From: Carallia brachiata
Taxonomy: Eukaryota; Streptophyta; Magnoliopsida; Malpighiales; Rhizophoraceae
Length of the DNA stretch: 64,000 nt
Reading direction: 5' to 3'
Assembly: GCA_021464245.1 (NCBI GenBank)
Contig: JADCRB010000002.1
Coordinates: forward strand, 1,975,073-2,039,072
Shown: positions 25,807 to 37,148 of the stretch, in pieces
Layout of the letters: each line of letters begins with the position of its first letter
Position numbering within the stretch: position 1 is the stretch's first letter
Translations under genes and position numbers: made by a program
Notes under the pieces: model-generated
What the model saw: the letters and a program-made list of their open reading frames with translations, nothing else
Database searches by the model: none
Told to the model about the DNA's origin: nothing

Positions 25807-28800
25807 TCATCTGATTGTTGTTGTTGATTGAGATGAAGACTTCCCATAGATGGTTGACTGCTGAAGCAGTGAAATTTCTTCGGCAGACAACATCAGCGAA
25901 CCAGTACTCAAATAATTTTGAGCAGGTCGTCCCCTGCATAAGAGAAATGCGACTAAATTGCTGCAATAAAAGATTACTGATCTTAAGGATGCAATATTCA
26001 GCATCAAAATACACACCTCCGTCTTCTTGCATTGCTTGTGCCTTTTGACAAACGAGAAATTTCTGATCTTGCAATTTGACCCAAAGAAGAAAGATATTCG
26101 TGAGAAGCATGACCTTTCACCGTCAAACATGATCGAGAAGGCACAATGGACTGAAGTATATTGAAAAGATAGGCCTTCGTCCCACTGCAAGCACAACAAC
26201 CAAAGGAAAAAAATGAAGTCGTAAAAAGCTCCAGCAATTTCAATAAATTGAAATTACTGCCAAATAGCAGGTTTGAATTATCGTCAATCAGTCAAAAGAG
26301 AACGTGGATTTGCCAATTGGAAAAGGCATAACGTGAAAGGTTTATTCAGCATCTGCCAAGAAATGTTTCAGTTGTCAGAAAAAACCTAGCAATAGTCTTC
26401 TGGGTTCCTCTCCAGTGGACCTAGGATTAGTCCCTAGATACTTGAGAGTTTCAAAGGAAGCAAAGAGTTGCCTATCAATGGTCCAATGAGCCTTTAGTGA
26501 ATTAGGGGTGAACCAAACGGAACATTGCAGGCAAGCTCCATTACATATGGCATAGCTTACATTATATTAACTAATATGTCATTAGCTTGCAAAACTTCTA
26601 AGAGTAAAGTAGAAAATGAGGTATAAACAATGAAAATTTCGTTTCTGGTTTTCCAAACATGCAAAAGTGGCAATATTTCACGTTCATGGCATATGCAAGG
26701 CAGTCCATCTCCACAATTTAATACAGAAATTACCCACATCAAAATGTTGAAGGCAGTCTTCAAACAAGCTGTGCCAACATGAAAAGAAAATGATTGATGC
26801 TTATTACCTTGTCAGCAATATTTCACTCTCTGGCAGGCACATCTCTGTACCCAGCCTGGCATTTGAGTTCATATTATTGATCATCTCTTGTCCAAATAAG
26901 CAACCAACTTCCATTATGCTAGTGGTAGACGGCATCTCCTGGGATAAATCCACTGTATCATCGTAACACTTTTCTATCTCGACAGCAGCTACACCTTTGG
27001 CGTAACAGCAAAAACCATGCAGTCCAATCATTGATGTCATTTGCAATTGCTCATCACACAAGCTGAATACATTGGACTTCTCTGCATGGGCCACTGACAG
27101 TTCTAGTGAATCCTGCAAACATATTATTATATCATGCACCATATATCCAACAGCCATGAGCAAAAACCTTTGAGATTACTACTTACTAGTCTTTGGCACT
27201 TGGAAAGCAGCACTTCAGCCTCTGAAATTAAGTTGCTCAAACAATAAGCAAGCTCTATAACAGTATAAGTGTCTCTGTGCTCAGAGGCAACAGCATGTCT
27301 GAGGTCACTGTGACAATCACGAAGTTTTCTCCATGAATCTTGCACTGAATTAACCACTAGACAGGAACTAGGTTTCTTGAGTGGTTCTAATTTTTTGTTC
27401 AAATCTATACAGCTACACTCGTCCATCACATGATACTCTCTTGCTGCGGCTTCAATATGATCATTTTGAGAATCTTCTACTTCTTCACGTGATGATATTG
27501 CTTTTACATTGCAAGGACTGGTCCAAGAATTAAAATCTCTTGGCAATTCAGGTATGGGCCTATCAAGATTTTCAGCTTCAACCGCTAATGGGTCTTGTTT
27601 TAACACATTGCTCACTGTAACTTCTTCAGCAATATCTACCACTTTGCTGCTGGAGAACCTACCAAATAACATCTCTCTTCCACCATTAACTTCAGTCTCA
27701 GGAATGAATGATGATTCTGGTACACATGATACATCAACTAATGCTTGTTTCTTTAACATCTGAATCAATTGCTTTCTGAACCTTGATAATAATGGCTTTC
27801 CTGCTGCTGCTTAACCTCAGAAAAATTAGTGTATCAGCATTTTCTATGCTTGGAGAATGCGATGAAAATCCTCCATTAAATTCAATCAATGATCCATTTT
27901 CAGTATGTTTGGCTAAAGTCACATGAATTCTGTCACTAAAAGATTCATCTTCCGAATCAGAAGATGTTATTAGAGAAAGTTTCCTCCTACTTTTTCGCCC
28001 TGACAAAGAAACTGGGATGGAACTGACAAGATCACATTCCGCATCAAAAAGAGTAGTAAAGTCACTCCAATCATGTTCAGAGCCATTCCTACTTAACATT
28101 GCTTCCTTCTTGGCCTCTATAATGTCTTTTTCATCAATATGCATCTCCAAATTATGTTGCATCTCTTCTTCATTGCCCTCTTCGAAGGGCGATTTTTCCT
28201 CCATCAGTGATAATGACCTTGATATCTCCTTCTCAACTAGCTCAGACAGCTGAGAGGGAAAATGCCAAGGCATCATCTTTGGCAATAACCGGTGACCAGC
28301 TTGTAGATCAAATATAGTAGGATTAAGCAGTCTCCATTGCCCACCTGAACAATCAAAAAGTGCAAGATGAGTTGAAAAAACTTTTTGTGCATACAACCAT
28401 ATGCTTAATGATTACTTTGGTTCTAACTTGCTAAGCAGCTATCTTACAATCCAACAACTAATCAGTTCCACAAGCATTTAAGTGATAAAGCAATACTCCA
28501 GGATGTTGTCATGGAAAACAAGAATCTATTCTTTACAAGATTCATTGATAATTCATCAATGAAAACTTTTGAAAATTCGAATATAGATCTACATTTATAG
28601 AATACATCAATTATGCCTGGTTTCTCTCTTTTTTTCCTGTTTTACTAAAGAAGAGAAAGAAGCACGCCCACCAAATGCTGGAAATTTTAGCACTGATAGT
28701 CAGTATCGACTACAAATAGGAGAAATTTAGTGTCCTGTTAGGTATTTCAACTTTATGATATGCATGAGATATACATATCTAAGCAGTAAAACAAGACTGT

Positions 28801-31800
28801 AACACTGCCAGAAACAATGAGAATGGTAAACTAACTTGAAAATGGAAGTATTGTCAGGCTAACCTTTATAAGTTGTTTACCCTGGCACCAAAATTGAAGC
28901 TGGGTGATAGTTTTCCGGATATCCCTCTGACAACATTCAATTAAATTCTCTGCTAGATTAGGTTGAATGTTGAACTTCTCTGCAGAACAAATCTACAACC
29001 AAAGAATTAGTCAAATAGATGCAAATTTGCTATTGTGTAATAGAGAGACCAGAAGGGCATACCATGCAGACATGCTGCAGAAGCTGATTTTCTGATGGCC
29101 TTGTAAAACACACTTCTAGCCTGTCCAAACTGTCAGGAAGAACAGGGTTTTCACCTGGAAATTGTCAAATAGAAATGAGTAGAAACAAAAGACCAAAACT
29201 AGAAAATATATCAAGCAACAATAGAACTCTTAACCAGTAATCCCTCTTACTATTGCTGGTCAGTATCACAGGCCCCTTTGCTTTTTCAGCAATTTGTTGC
29301 ATTGCAGCAATAAAACCACGATCTTCTGGAAAAGTAATGTCCACATCCTCGAAAAGAATCAAGGGTTTAAATTGATCACAACCAAAAGAAATTGAATTAT
29401 CCTTTAAGACAGACTTTCCAGATGTTCCAGTGCCTCCACGAGAATTATCTTCATCTGATATTTGTATTACTTCAACCACCTCATCGTCATGCTCTTTTAT
29501 CATCTCACCATCAGCAAGGACTGTGGGGAACTTGACAAGATGCCTGCCCTGAGACTCCACATAATTTTCCTGTGACCTAGAAGAAGAAATTCAGGTGGTG
29601 AGACATTTAACTTTTAACACACGTAAGTTTAAAAATTTACTTGGTGAATTACATTGTAACAATTTTGCAGAATTTCAAGAACTACAGCTGGAAATACAGG
29701 GACAAACCATTCAAGGGAGTGGACTCTAATGCCTCTCCAAGTCTTTGCTTCACAGCAGCCCCATTTCTACAATCTGATGCATTTGCCTGAGTAAGATAAA
29801 GTGATGAATATTTGGTTATTCATAGTAGTCTATGTTATGCTATCTGACTCACATTTAAAATCTGTGCAATAAGTTAACAGCCACAAGATGACTCTAGAAG
29901 GACAAATTGAAAATTTTAAAATAATAAAGAGCTTTAAAGCTGGTGGACAAGAAAGTTTGCAATGCAAGGGGAGGCCATGTTCACTTGATCCTCCCCAGAC
30001 TTATGTGCACTAGGCCTGCCCAAATGGTCGCAACAAAACTGCAAACAAAGTTGAAAATAGGGTAGCCTAAAAAACCAGTACCTCCAAAACTTTGAATCCT
30101 TGTTCCTTGGCGCAAGCATAAACAGCTGCAGACTTTCCACTCTGCAATAACAAAGACAGATTTTAGCTACTAGCACTGCCAGGTGTATGAATTAGAAGAA
30201 TATTTACTAGATACTCTGACAACAATTGCCGCATCAACAAACACTATTTATGACATACAATGGACGGGAAATGACCACACTACCAAACTTTTATTATTCT
30301 CATAATGTTTTCTCCTTCATAAACACTAATATAAAGCCTATAATGAAGGCAAACAGTTGAGATGGCACAGGTGGCCGAAACCATGGACAGAAACTATCCT
30401 TTATCAACCTACAATTTGACACTTCACAAACCCTCAACCTGATCTATTTGTTCATAAAAAGAAATAAAATTCTCAATTTCAACCAACTGGTCCCTCAAAT
30501 ATTTTGATTCGTATTAGGGTACCTGGCCTAAATAACATGAAAGGTCCAAATCAAACTGTTATGGGAGAGTTAAAACAATTCATTACAACATTATAATTTT
30601 CCTGAATAAAGAAGCATACAAATAATTCAGTTCAAAACTTCAAATATGGTTGATACCCCAACTGGTCCAGTAATTAGGAGAACATTCTTAAGGCTGGCCC
30701 CTCCATTAATATTTTCTGCATCTGAGTCACTATGTAGATAGTTATAATCAGGATCTTGCATATTGCTTCCACCACCAGATAAATCCTTGCTGGCTTTAGG
30801 ATTATTTTGATGCCAAGAACGAAGCCACTCGCTCAAGAACTTAACTGATTCATCATTACCACATACCTGCAGAAGATAGTTGAGAGATAATGGAGGATGG
30901 ATAGAATCAAGCAAAATATCAATGGTAAACATCATATCAAGAAGTTGGTATAATCATCTGACCTCCGTGGAATTCTTTGGCTGATACTTATCTGTCCACA
31001 GTCTGTCTTCGATCAGATTAGAACTGCCAAAATTATATGAAATGGGCCTATGAGTGCAGCAATATGGTTACAAGAATCTCACTTCTGTAAATAAATTTCA
31101 ACTATATGTGACATCATAATGGTGCCAATGCATAGACAATTTTGAGAAGAATGCAGCAATTGTTTATGAATGCTTAGAGTTGATTTGATGGGTACTTTTA
31201 GGAAAAAATATGTTGCGTGTGACCATTGCAATTTGCACCAAAATTCAAATGTCATTTTTTTATCAAGGTGATTTTTCCTCCAAGAAGTATTTTTGCATAA
31301 GTAGACATATGCTGAAATAAATAACAATTAAGAAATTCATTCACAGCATGCATATAGCTAAGAAATTAATAACATACAATGATAATTGATGCAACAACCC
31401 CCACCTTTTCTGAAGATGCGCATTTTGCTGCCCAACGCATGATTTTCTTAGAGAACCAGAAAAGAGACAATCATCAACCTCACAATCCTGCCAATGTTTG
31501 TTTATATACCATATTGTGAAATGTGAAATATGGTCAAAATTATGGCATGGCAATTTCTTATAAATAATATCAAGAAGAGAAAACAAGAGTGAAGAAAGAA
31601 AAGGATAGAAAAGAAGTAAATAAATCATTCACATTTAGTGCCACAATACAAACCATTTCAGCCGAAGTTGAGGCTGCTGCTGAAGCTTCATGTTGACAAA
31701 TAAATTGATCCAGAGAGGCTTCATCTTGAAGAAATGACATGCCCAATGAATGTGAAATATTGGGAACGTTGTCCAACAGTGATGACTCTGTAGTGCCTTT

Positions 31801-33402
31801 AGATTCTAGACAAGTAGAGCCAGTGGTAAAGGATTGGTCTAAAAAGCTCCAATTTCTCCAATCAAGAAATAAAGCATCATCCTGCATAAAAGGATTCAAG
31901 TTGCACTCGAGTGAGCTAAAACTAGATTTCAGCACTAATATTCGACATTGTTGATGAAGCATAGTTGAAATATAGAAAATCTTAACCATGAACTACTTCC
32001 CTTCATGTAAAGCAGATAAACAAGCATTCTCTTTTCGAGGAAAAGTATTATTGTGAATTTCCACTTCCAATGATATCTATTGGCATATATGTTTGATACC
32101 TTTAATTTGGCACAAAAAAATTTGGCCACGAACCGTTATTCAACAAAGTTCTTAATTTGAATTCTATTTCATTCTTATAATTATTCCTCACCCTCCCCCA
32201 TCCCCCCCAACCACAAAAAACCCCCAAAGTGCAATAGCCACGCTTGCCTGTCTGCATGAACTGCCAGCATGTGATGCGTACCTGATCCTTTTCGAATACG
32301 TGAATAGGGCCAGTAAAAAAGCTTTTGCATTTTGTCTGGACCAAGCAACAATTGTTCTTTGGTTCAGTTGTATCATGACATCTCTTGCCTAGTTTCCATG
32401 ACGAGAAGAAAGGGTGCATTTGCTTCCCAGCAAATATTCGTGAATTTTCCTGACAATTGATGAATGACAAATAATAAATATCTGCAATTATATTACACTG
32501 CCAGTTCTACTTTTGTGCTATTGTGTGAGAGAAGAGAGACTAAAGAGTGTGTGTGTGTGAGAGAGAGAGCGATAGAGAGCAGAAAAACAGCTATAACTAT
32601 ATGCAACGGGGCCTTGCATGCCGTGAATTCCATCTATGTAGCCAAAGTTTGTGTAATTGAAGTTCCAAAAGTACTAAAAGAGTTCACCAAAAGATTCCGA
32701 TTATGTTAAAGTTAATAACCATTAAGCATGCAATGAGCAAAGCAATCATATCCATTGACCAATTCTCAAAAAATAGCTGCTTCAGCTTATCCATGCATTA
32801 GATCCTTATTTAATTGAAAAGCAAAATCAAACTCACTGACCTCGGCTGTCAATTTTGCTTCTAACCTCAGATTAGGGATTGGCGGTGGTGATGCGTCCCC
32901 GTTCTCTTCTAAGCTACCAGCAGCTCTCCCGTCACTCGCCGCATTCTTTTTCCCGTTGCTTATCGCCTGCTTTTTAGGCGTCGCATTGGCAGAAGATTTC
33001 TTCCCCGGTGACTGTTGATGAGGAACGCAGACAAAAACACCCAAACTCAACATCAAAAACCAACAAATAAAACACGCAAAATCCTGGAAATTTTGCAAAA
33101 GAAAAGGCAAAAGTAATCTACCTTTGTAGAAGCTTTAGCAGGGGGAGTTGTCTTTCCCTTCCGCGTTCTTTTCTTCTTGCTCTGACTCCCACAATGCTCC
33201 TCTGCTTGACCATCGCCATCCTCGCCGTTACACTCTTTGTCCCCGTTCCGATCATCGTTAGATTCGACTTCCGGCGATTTATGTGGGAAAAGAGTGGACT
33301 GCACTAGTCTTCGGCGAACACTCCGAGGTTCCTGCTGCCGGATCTCCCCGCTGCGACGGCATTCGCCACCGGTCCCCCTCCTCTCTCCGCCGATCCGTCC
33401 AT
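25807..33402 (-). CDS. AAA+ ATPase of ATAD5/ELG1 type (PCNA unloader), 16 exons
   Basis: ELG1/ATAD5 proteins are large RFC-like subunits that remove PCNA clamps from replicated DNA. Exons: 33122-33402, 32841-33011, 32282-32449, 31654-31881, 31405-31487, 30963-31023, 30657-30866, 30082-30141, 29708-29786, 29251-29576, 29063-29154, 28881-28992, 27187-28344, 26808-27112, 26017-26184, 25807-25933; about 1,210 residues. Exon 6 has LWTDKYQPKNSTE; Walker A GPVGSGKS is split between exons 7 and 8; exon 10 has a Walker-B-like LILFEDVDITF followed by sensor-like PVILTSNS. RRRLVQSTLFP near the start and KQMHPFFSSW in exon 3 resemble PCNA-binding segments. As written the frame breaks in exon 1 (the only nearby ATG, 33400-33402, is out of frame with the rest), at the end of exon 9, and near 27785-27830 in exon 13. 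Homologous to At1g77620 by order. Confidence 0.87.
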
Positions 33403-33788
33403 CCAATTTGGTAATTTAGCAAATATTTAGGGTTCACAGAAGATTTCGTTTTTATTTTTTATTTTATTTTATTTTTTAAAATTTTTTGGTTTAGTGAGTT
33501 TATAAACACGCGTTCCGGACCGGCCGAGACCGAGGGAAAGACAGACGGAGCTGTGGAGGGAAGCAGGACTCGGTTCCCGCCTTCAGAAAAGGTGGGTTTT
33601 TGGCTGCCGTGTGGGAAACGGGGATGGATTTAATTTCGATATTATTGTGATTTTTAAAAAGCAAATCTGTGAAATATTTTGCAAGTATATTCACTGGTTG
33701 GTTAAATCCGGCTGTTTGCCCCTACTGCCGGTGGCCAGTTAAATTATTTTCCTCCTTTTCCCGCCCACTTTTTGAGTTATTATTATTA

Positions 33789-34257
33789 TGTGTTTGGGTA
33801 GCGAGAATGGTATAGAAATAAAAGTTGTGAGAAGATAAAATTATTTAGATAAATGAAAGAAGTTGTGAGAAAAAAATAGTAATTTGTAAGAGAAAAAATT
33901 GTGAAAAAATAAATTATTTAAATAGAGGAGAAAATTGTGATTCCAAAAAAATGTAAAAATGAAAGTTATGAAAAAATAAAATTATTTTGATAAGTAGAAA
34001 ATATTGTGAAAAAAAATATATTGTGAAAGAAAAATAAATAGTAATTTGTAAGAAAAAATTAAAAAAATAAGGTGTTTGAATAAAAGAGAAATTTGTGAGA
34101 AATAAAATAATTAAAAATAAAAAATAAATATTAATTTGTAAGAGGAAAAGTTTGTAAAAAAAATAAGTTATTTAAATTAAAAAAATTATGAAAAAAGATA
34201 AAATAATAATAATTATTTTTTCTTTCCCTCTCTTTCTGTAAAAATCCAAATAAGCTA
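33789..34257. mobile_element. Tourist-like MITE, TTA duplication
   Basis: Left border TTA|TGTGTTTGGGTAG, right border CCAAATAAGCTA|TTA. The interior is the A-rich complement of the family's modular repeat (AGTAATTTGTAAGA, AAAATTGTGAAAAAATAA), so it is inverted relative to the neighbour at 34317. Confidence 0.62.
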
Positions 34258-34316
34258 TTAATGACGTTGAAGCATAAATTGTAACTAATGATGTTGAACG
34301 GTCAACAAATCCTTCA

Positions 34317-34646
34317 TGCTGAGTTTGGTTTTGTCGTGGAAAGCAGAGGAGGAAAGAAAAAATATATATATTATTATTTTTTTATAATTTTTTCTTGTAG
34401 CTTTCTTATTTATTCAAATAGCTTTTTTTTTTCATAATTTTTTCTCTTATAAATTACTATTTATTTTTTTCTTTCTAATCATTTCCTTTCTCTCAACTTT
34501 CTTATTTATCTAAATAATTATTTTTCCCACAATTCTTTTTTATAAATTACTATTTATTTTTATTTCCCATAATTTTTTCACTTATCTAACTAATTTTTTT
34601 TTCACAACTTTCTTTTTCACGTCTTTGTCTCAATCCAAACACTCTC
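34317..34646. mobile_element. Tourist-like MITE beside the previous one
   Basis: Left border TCA|TGCTGAGTTTGG, right border CCAAACACTCTC|TTA. The flanking triplets TCA and TTA differ at one base, compatible with a decayed TTA duplication. The T-rich modules (TCTTATAAATTACTATTTAT) match the family. Confidence 0.58.
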
Positions 34647-35494
34647 TTAAAGAAAATAACAAATAATTTATCCAAAAATACTTTAAGAATTCATCCAAAA
34701 AATTAAAATCAATGAGAATTTATGTGTGAACAGGGAGAATTAGTACTCAATAACAAACAAGATTCAACATTTAGTTAAAAATTTCAATATTAATTGTCAA
34801 TTATCATAAGTTGTTTTTATAAATAACGGTTTCACCGTGTTTGGCTGCTGTTTCCTATTTTCTAATAGTGGTTTCAATGTATTTCTTTTTTTTTTTTTTT
34901 TTGGTAAATGGTTTCAATGTATTTCTGTTATAGGGCTTGAGCCTTTGGGCCTGATCGTAATCGGGCTTAGATTATCCTTGAGCCGTAGGTTGCTTGGTGC
35001 TTTTTGTGAGTTGTACAGTGCACCAAACGACAGTTAGACATATTCTTTAGGCCTTGTAATTTGTGGATTTTAATAAAATTCCACTTTGTTAAAAAATTAA
35101 ACCAAAAAAATAAATAAATAATGATCTGACTTTAAACCCCATTTACAAAGCCCTTTTTTTTTAGAATTATAAAGCTAAGTTGGATTGAGAAGAACTATGG
35201 ATAAGAGCTTGACTCTATCTAAGAAAATAATTAAAAATTAAAAAATATTTAACTTAATATAAGTCTAATAAGGTAAGATATCTAATCATAATCACAAAAT
35301 TTCTAAATAAAAATTCTTCTTTTATCTCTTATAATCTAATAACATTTGAAGTATTTTGGTGTTTAAATTATATACATATCTTGTCGTAAAAGAATGACAT
35401 CATAAAAATATTAATTATTATGTTAGTAAAGCGAATTTAGAGACATTCTGATTTAATTCGCATTGAGGATATTACTGTGGTCTTCTCTACCTAA

Positions 35495-35726
35495 TGCTTT
35501 GTTTGAAAAATAAAAAATAAAAAGAGAGGAAAACTAGAGAACATAAACTGAGAAAAACTAATGTTGGAAAAAATTTCTATTATTCTTGCATTTGAGATAG
35601 TGTAATGCAAAGAAAAAAATTAAAAATATTTATTTAAAATATAATAATAAATAAAAAGATAATTATCTATAAGTGCCACTCTTCTCTTTCTTTTTCCCTC
35701 CTCTATCCGAAGTCCAAACAGGAGCA
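35495..35726. mobile_element. Possible degenerate Tourist-like MITE
   Basis: Imperfect inverted ends (TGCTTTGTTTGAA against TGCTCCTGTTTGGA) enclose A-rich DNA of about 230 bp. No matching flanking triplet could be seen, so boundaries are tentative. Confidence 0.35.
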
Positions 35727-35921
35727 TTTCTCATTTTCCAAACAAAATCCTTTATCTCCTCCAATTTTTCCCCCCTCCCAACCAAAGTGCAAAGCACAAG
35801 TAACCCCAAACTTAAATCAATCTCAAAAAAAAAGAAAAGACCCGAATTTTAAATCTCACACAGTAACCAACATTTTTTTTAAATGAAAGGAGGATTAACA
35901 ATGTGCAGTAGTTTAAACCTC

Positions 35922-36416
35922 GGGATAAGTATTTTTTTTGTCCTAAATATTTAGATTTTTTTACGTTAGAGTTTTAAACTTTTTTGACATTTCACTTAAA
36001 TCCTAAACTTTTTGTTTTCTTACTACATCAGTCATTTAAGTTATAAAAAGTGGTCAATCCATTAATAAATAAGTTGAACTTAATAAAATTCATTTAAAAA
36101 ATGTTAAATATATGAATTAAATATTTTTTCATCAATAAAATATGCATATTAAATTTTTTTAATTAACAAATATACGTATTAAATAGGTAACATGCATATT
36201 TTTGATAGAAAAGACATTCAATTCATATATTTAATCTTTTTTAAATAATTTTTTGTAAAGTTAAAATTATTTTTTAATAAATTGATTACTTTTGATAAAC
36301 AGAGAGACTGATTTGGTAGAAAATTAAAAAGTTTATAACTCAAATAAAATGTTAAAAAAATTTAAAATTTAAATATAAAAAACCTAAAGATTTAAAATCA
36401 AAAAAATGCTTATCCC
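35922..36416. mobile_element. MULE-like foldback element with exact 10-bp duplication
   Basis: This 495-bp element starts GGGATAAGTATTTTTTTTG and ends AAAAAAATGCTTATCCC. It is flanked by exact 10-bp direct repeats TTTAAACCTC (35912-35921 and 36417-36426). The arms continue as imperfect inverted repeats through most of the element. A 9-11-bp duplication with long TIRs is characteristic of Mutator-like elements. It has no coding capacity and must be moved in trans. Confidence 0.85.
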
Positions 36417-37148
36417 TTTAAACCTCAGCCTAGGTGCCATTATCCCAAAGTTTAGTTTCCCACCTCCAGTGGCGTTCTTATAATTTTTACTAAAGTACTT
36501 TAAATTATCATTTCTTAAACATATTTTTAAAATTTATCCGAGTTCGGCGAGAGAAAGGAAACTAACTTCATTTTAATTCAGCCCCTCTAGTTTAAATATT
36601 ATCAACTTCTTCCAAGAAAATAGATAGAAAACAAGAGAAGAGTAGAAAAGTCGATTTAAAATTGCGTAATTTGGAAAATAAAAGGAGGGACCGACGGTCC
36701 TGATCTATTAAACATTTAAAAGGTGATTCAAAAATTATGAACAAAAATTACACACATCCAACGTCACATAGACACGTGCAAACCCAATATTTTTGTTTTG
36801 GGAGCACTAAGTAACTGTATTTTTAAAGAACTTCTACAATAATTATTATCTGATATAATAATTTTTTTAATAATTAATTTATTTAATATAATTTATTTAA
36901 TACATCATAATTTTTTTATAATTTATATTACTATATAATTTTTTTTTCTATATACAATAACAATTACAGAAACGCTCTAAAATTACAGTCATTAAGCTTT
37001 TTGCCTTTTTTTTTTTTTTTCTTTTTCGGTACTTCGTGCATACCCAATAGTTCCGACCACACCACTGCTCCTCTCCTCCATTTTCCACGGCCAGTCCCAA
37101 TATTTTCGCCATTCCGTACTGTGTCGCAGGCCAGTAGCCGGAGGAAAA

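Larger units (their letters stand above)
33403..37148. other. Divergent intergenic region between ELG1-like and CHZ-like genes
   Basis: The flanking genes are transcribed away from each other. The spacer holds two adjacent Tourist-like MITEs (33789-34257, 34317-34646), a possible third (35495-35726), and a MULE-like foldback (35922-36416), leaving little unique DNA. Sequences just upstream of each start codon are the likely promoters. No conserved coding segment was found. Confidence 0.6.

Noticed and set aside
25802..26243. Several overlapping minus-strand ORFs at the end of the ELG1-like gene taken as separate genes
   Set aside because: Only one frame path (exon 26017-26184 spliced to 25807-25933) continues the family sequence; the others are shadows.
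27770..27830. A tiny intron to explain the frame change in ELG1-like exon 13
   Set aside because: The only GT...AG choice that restores frame would be about 40 bp, below the usual minimum for plant introns; missing or extra bases are more likely.
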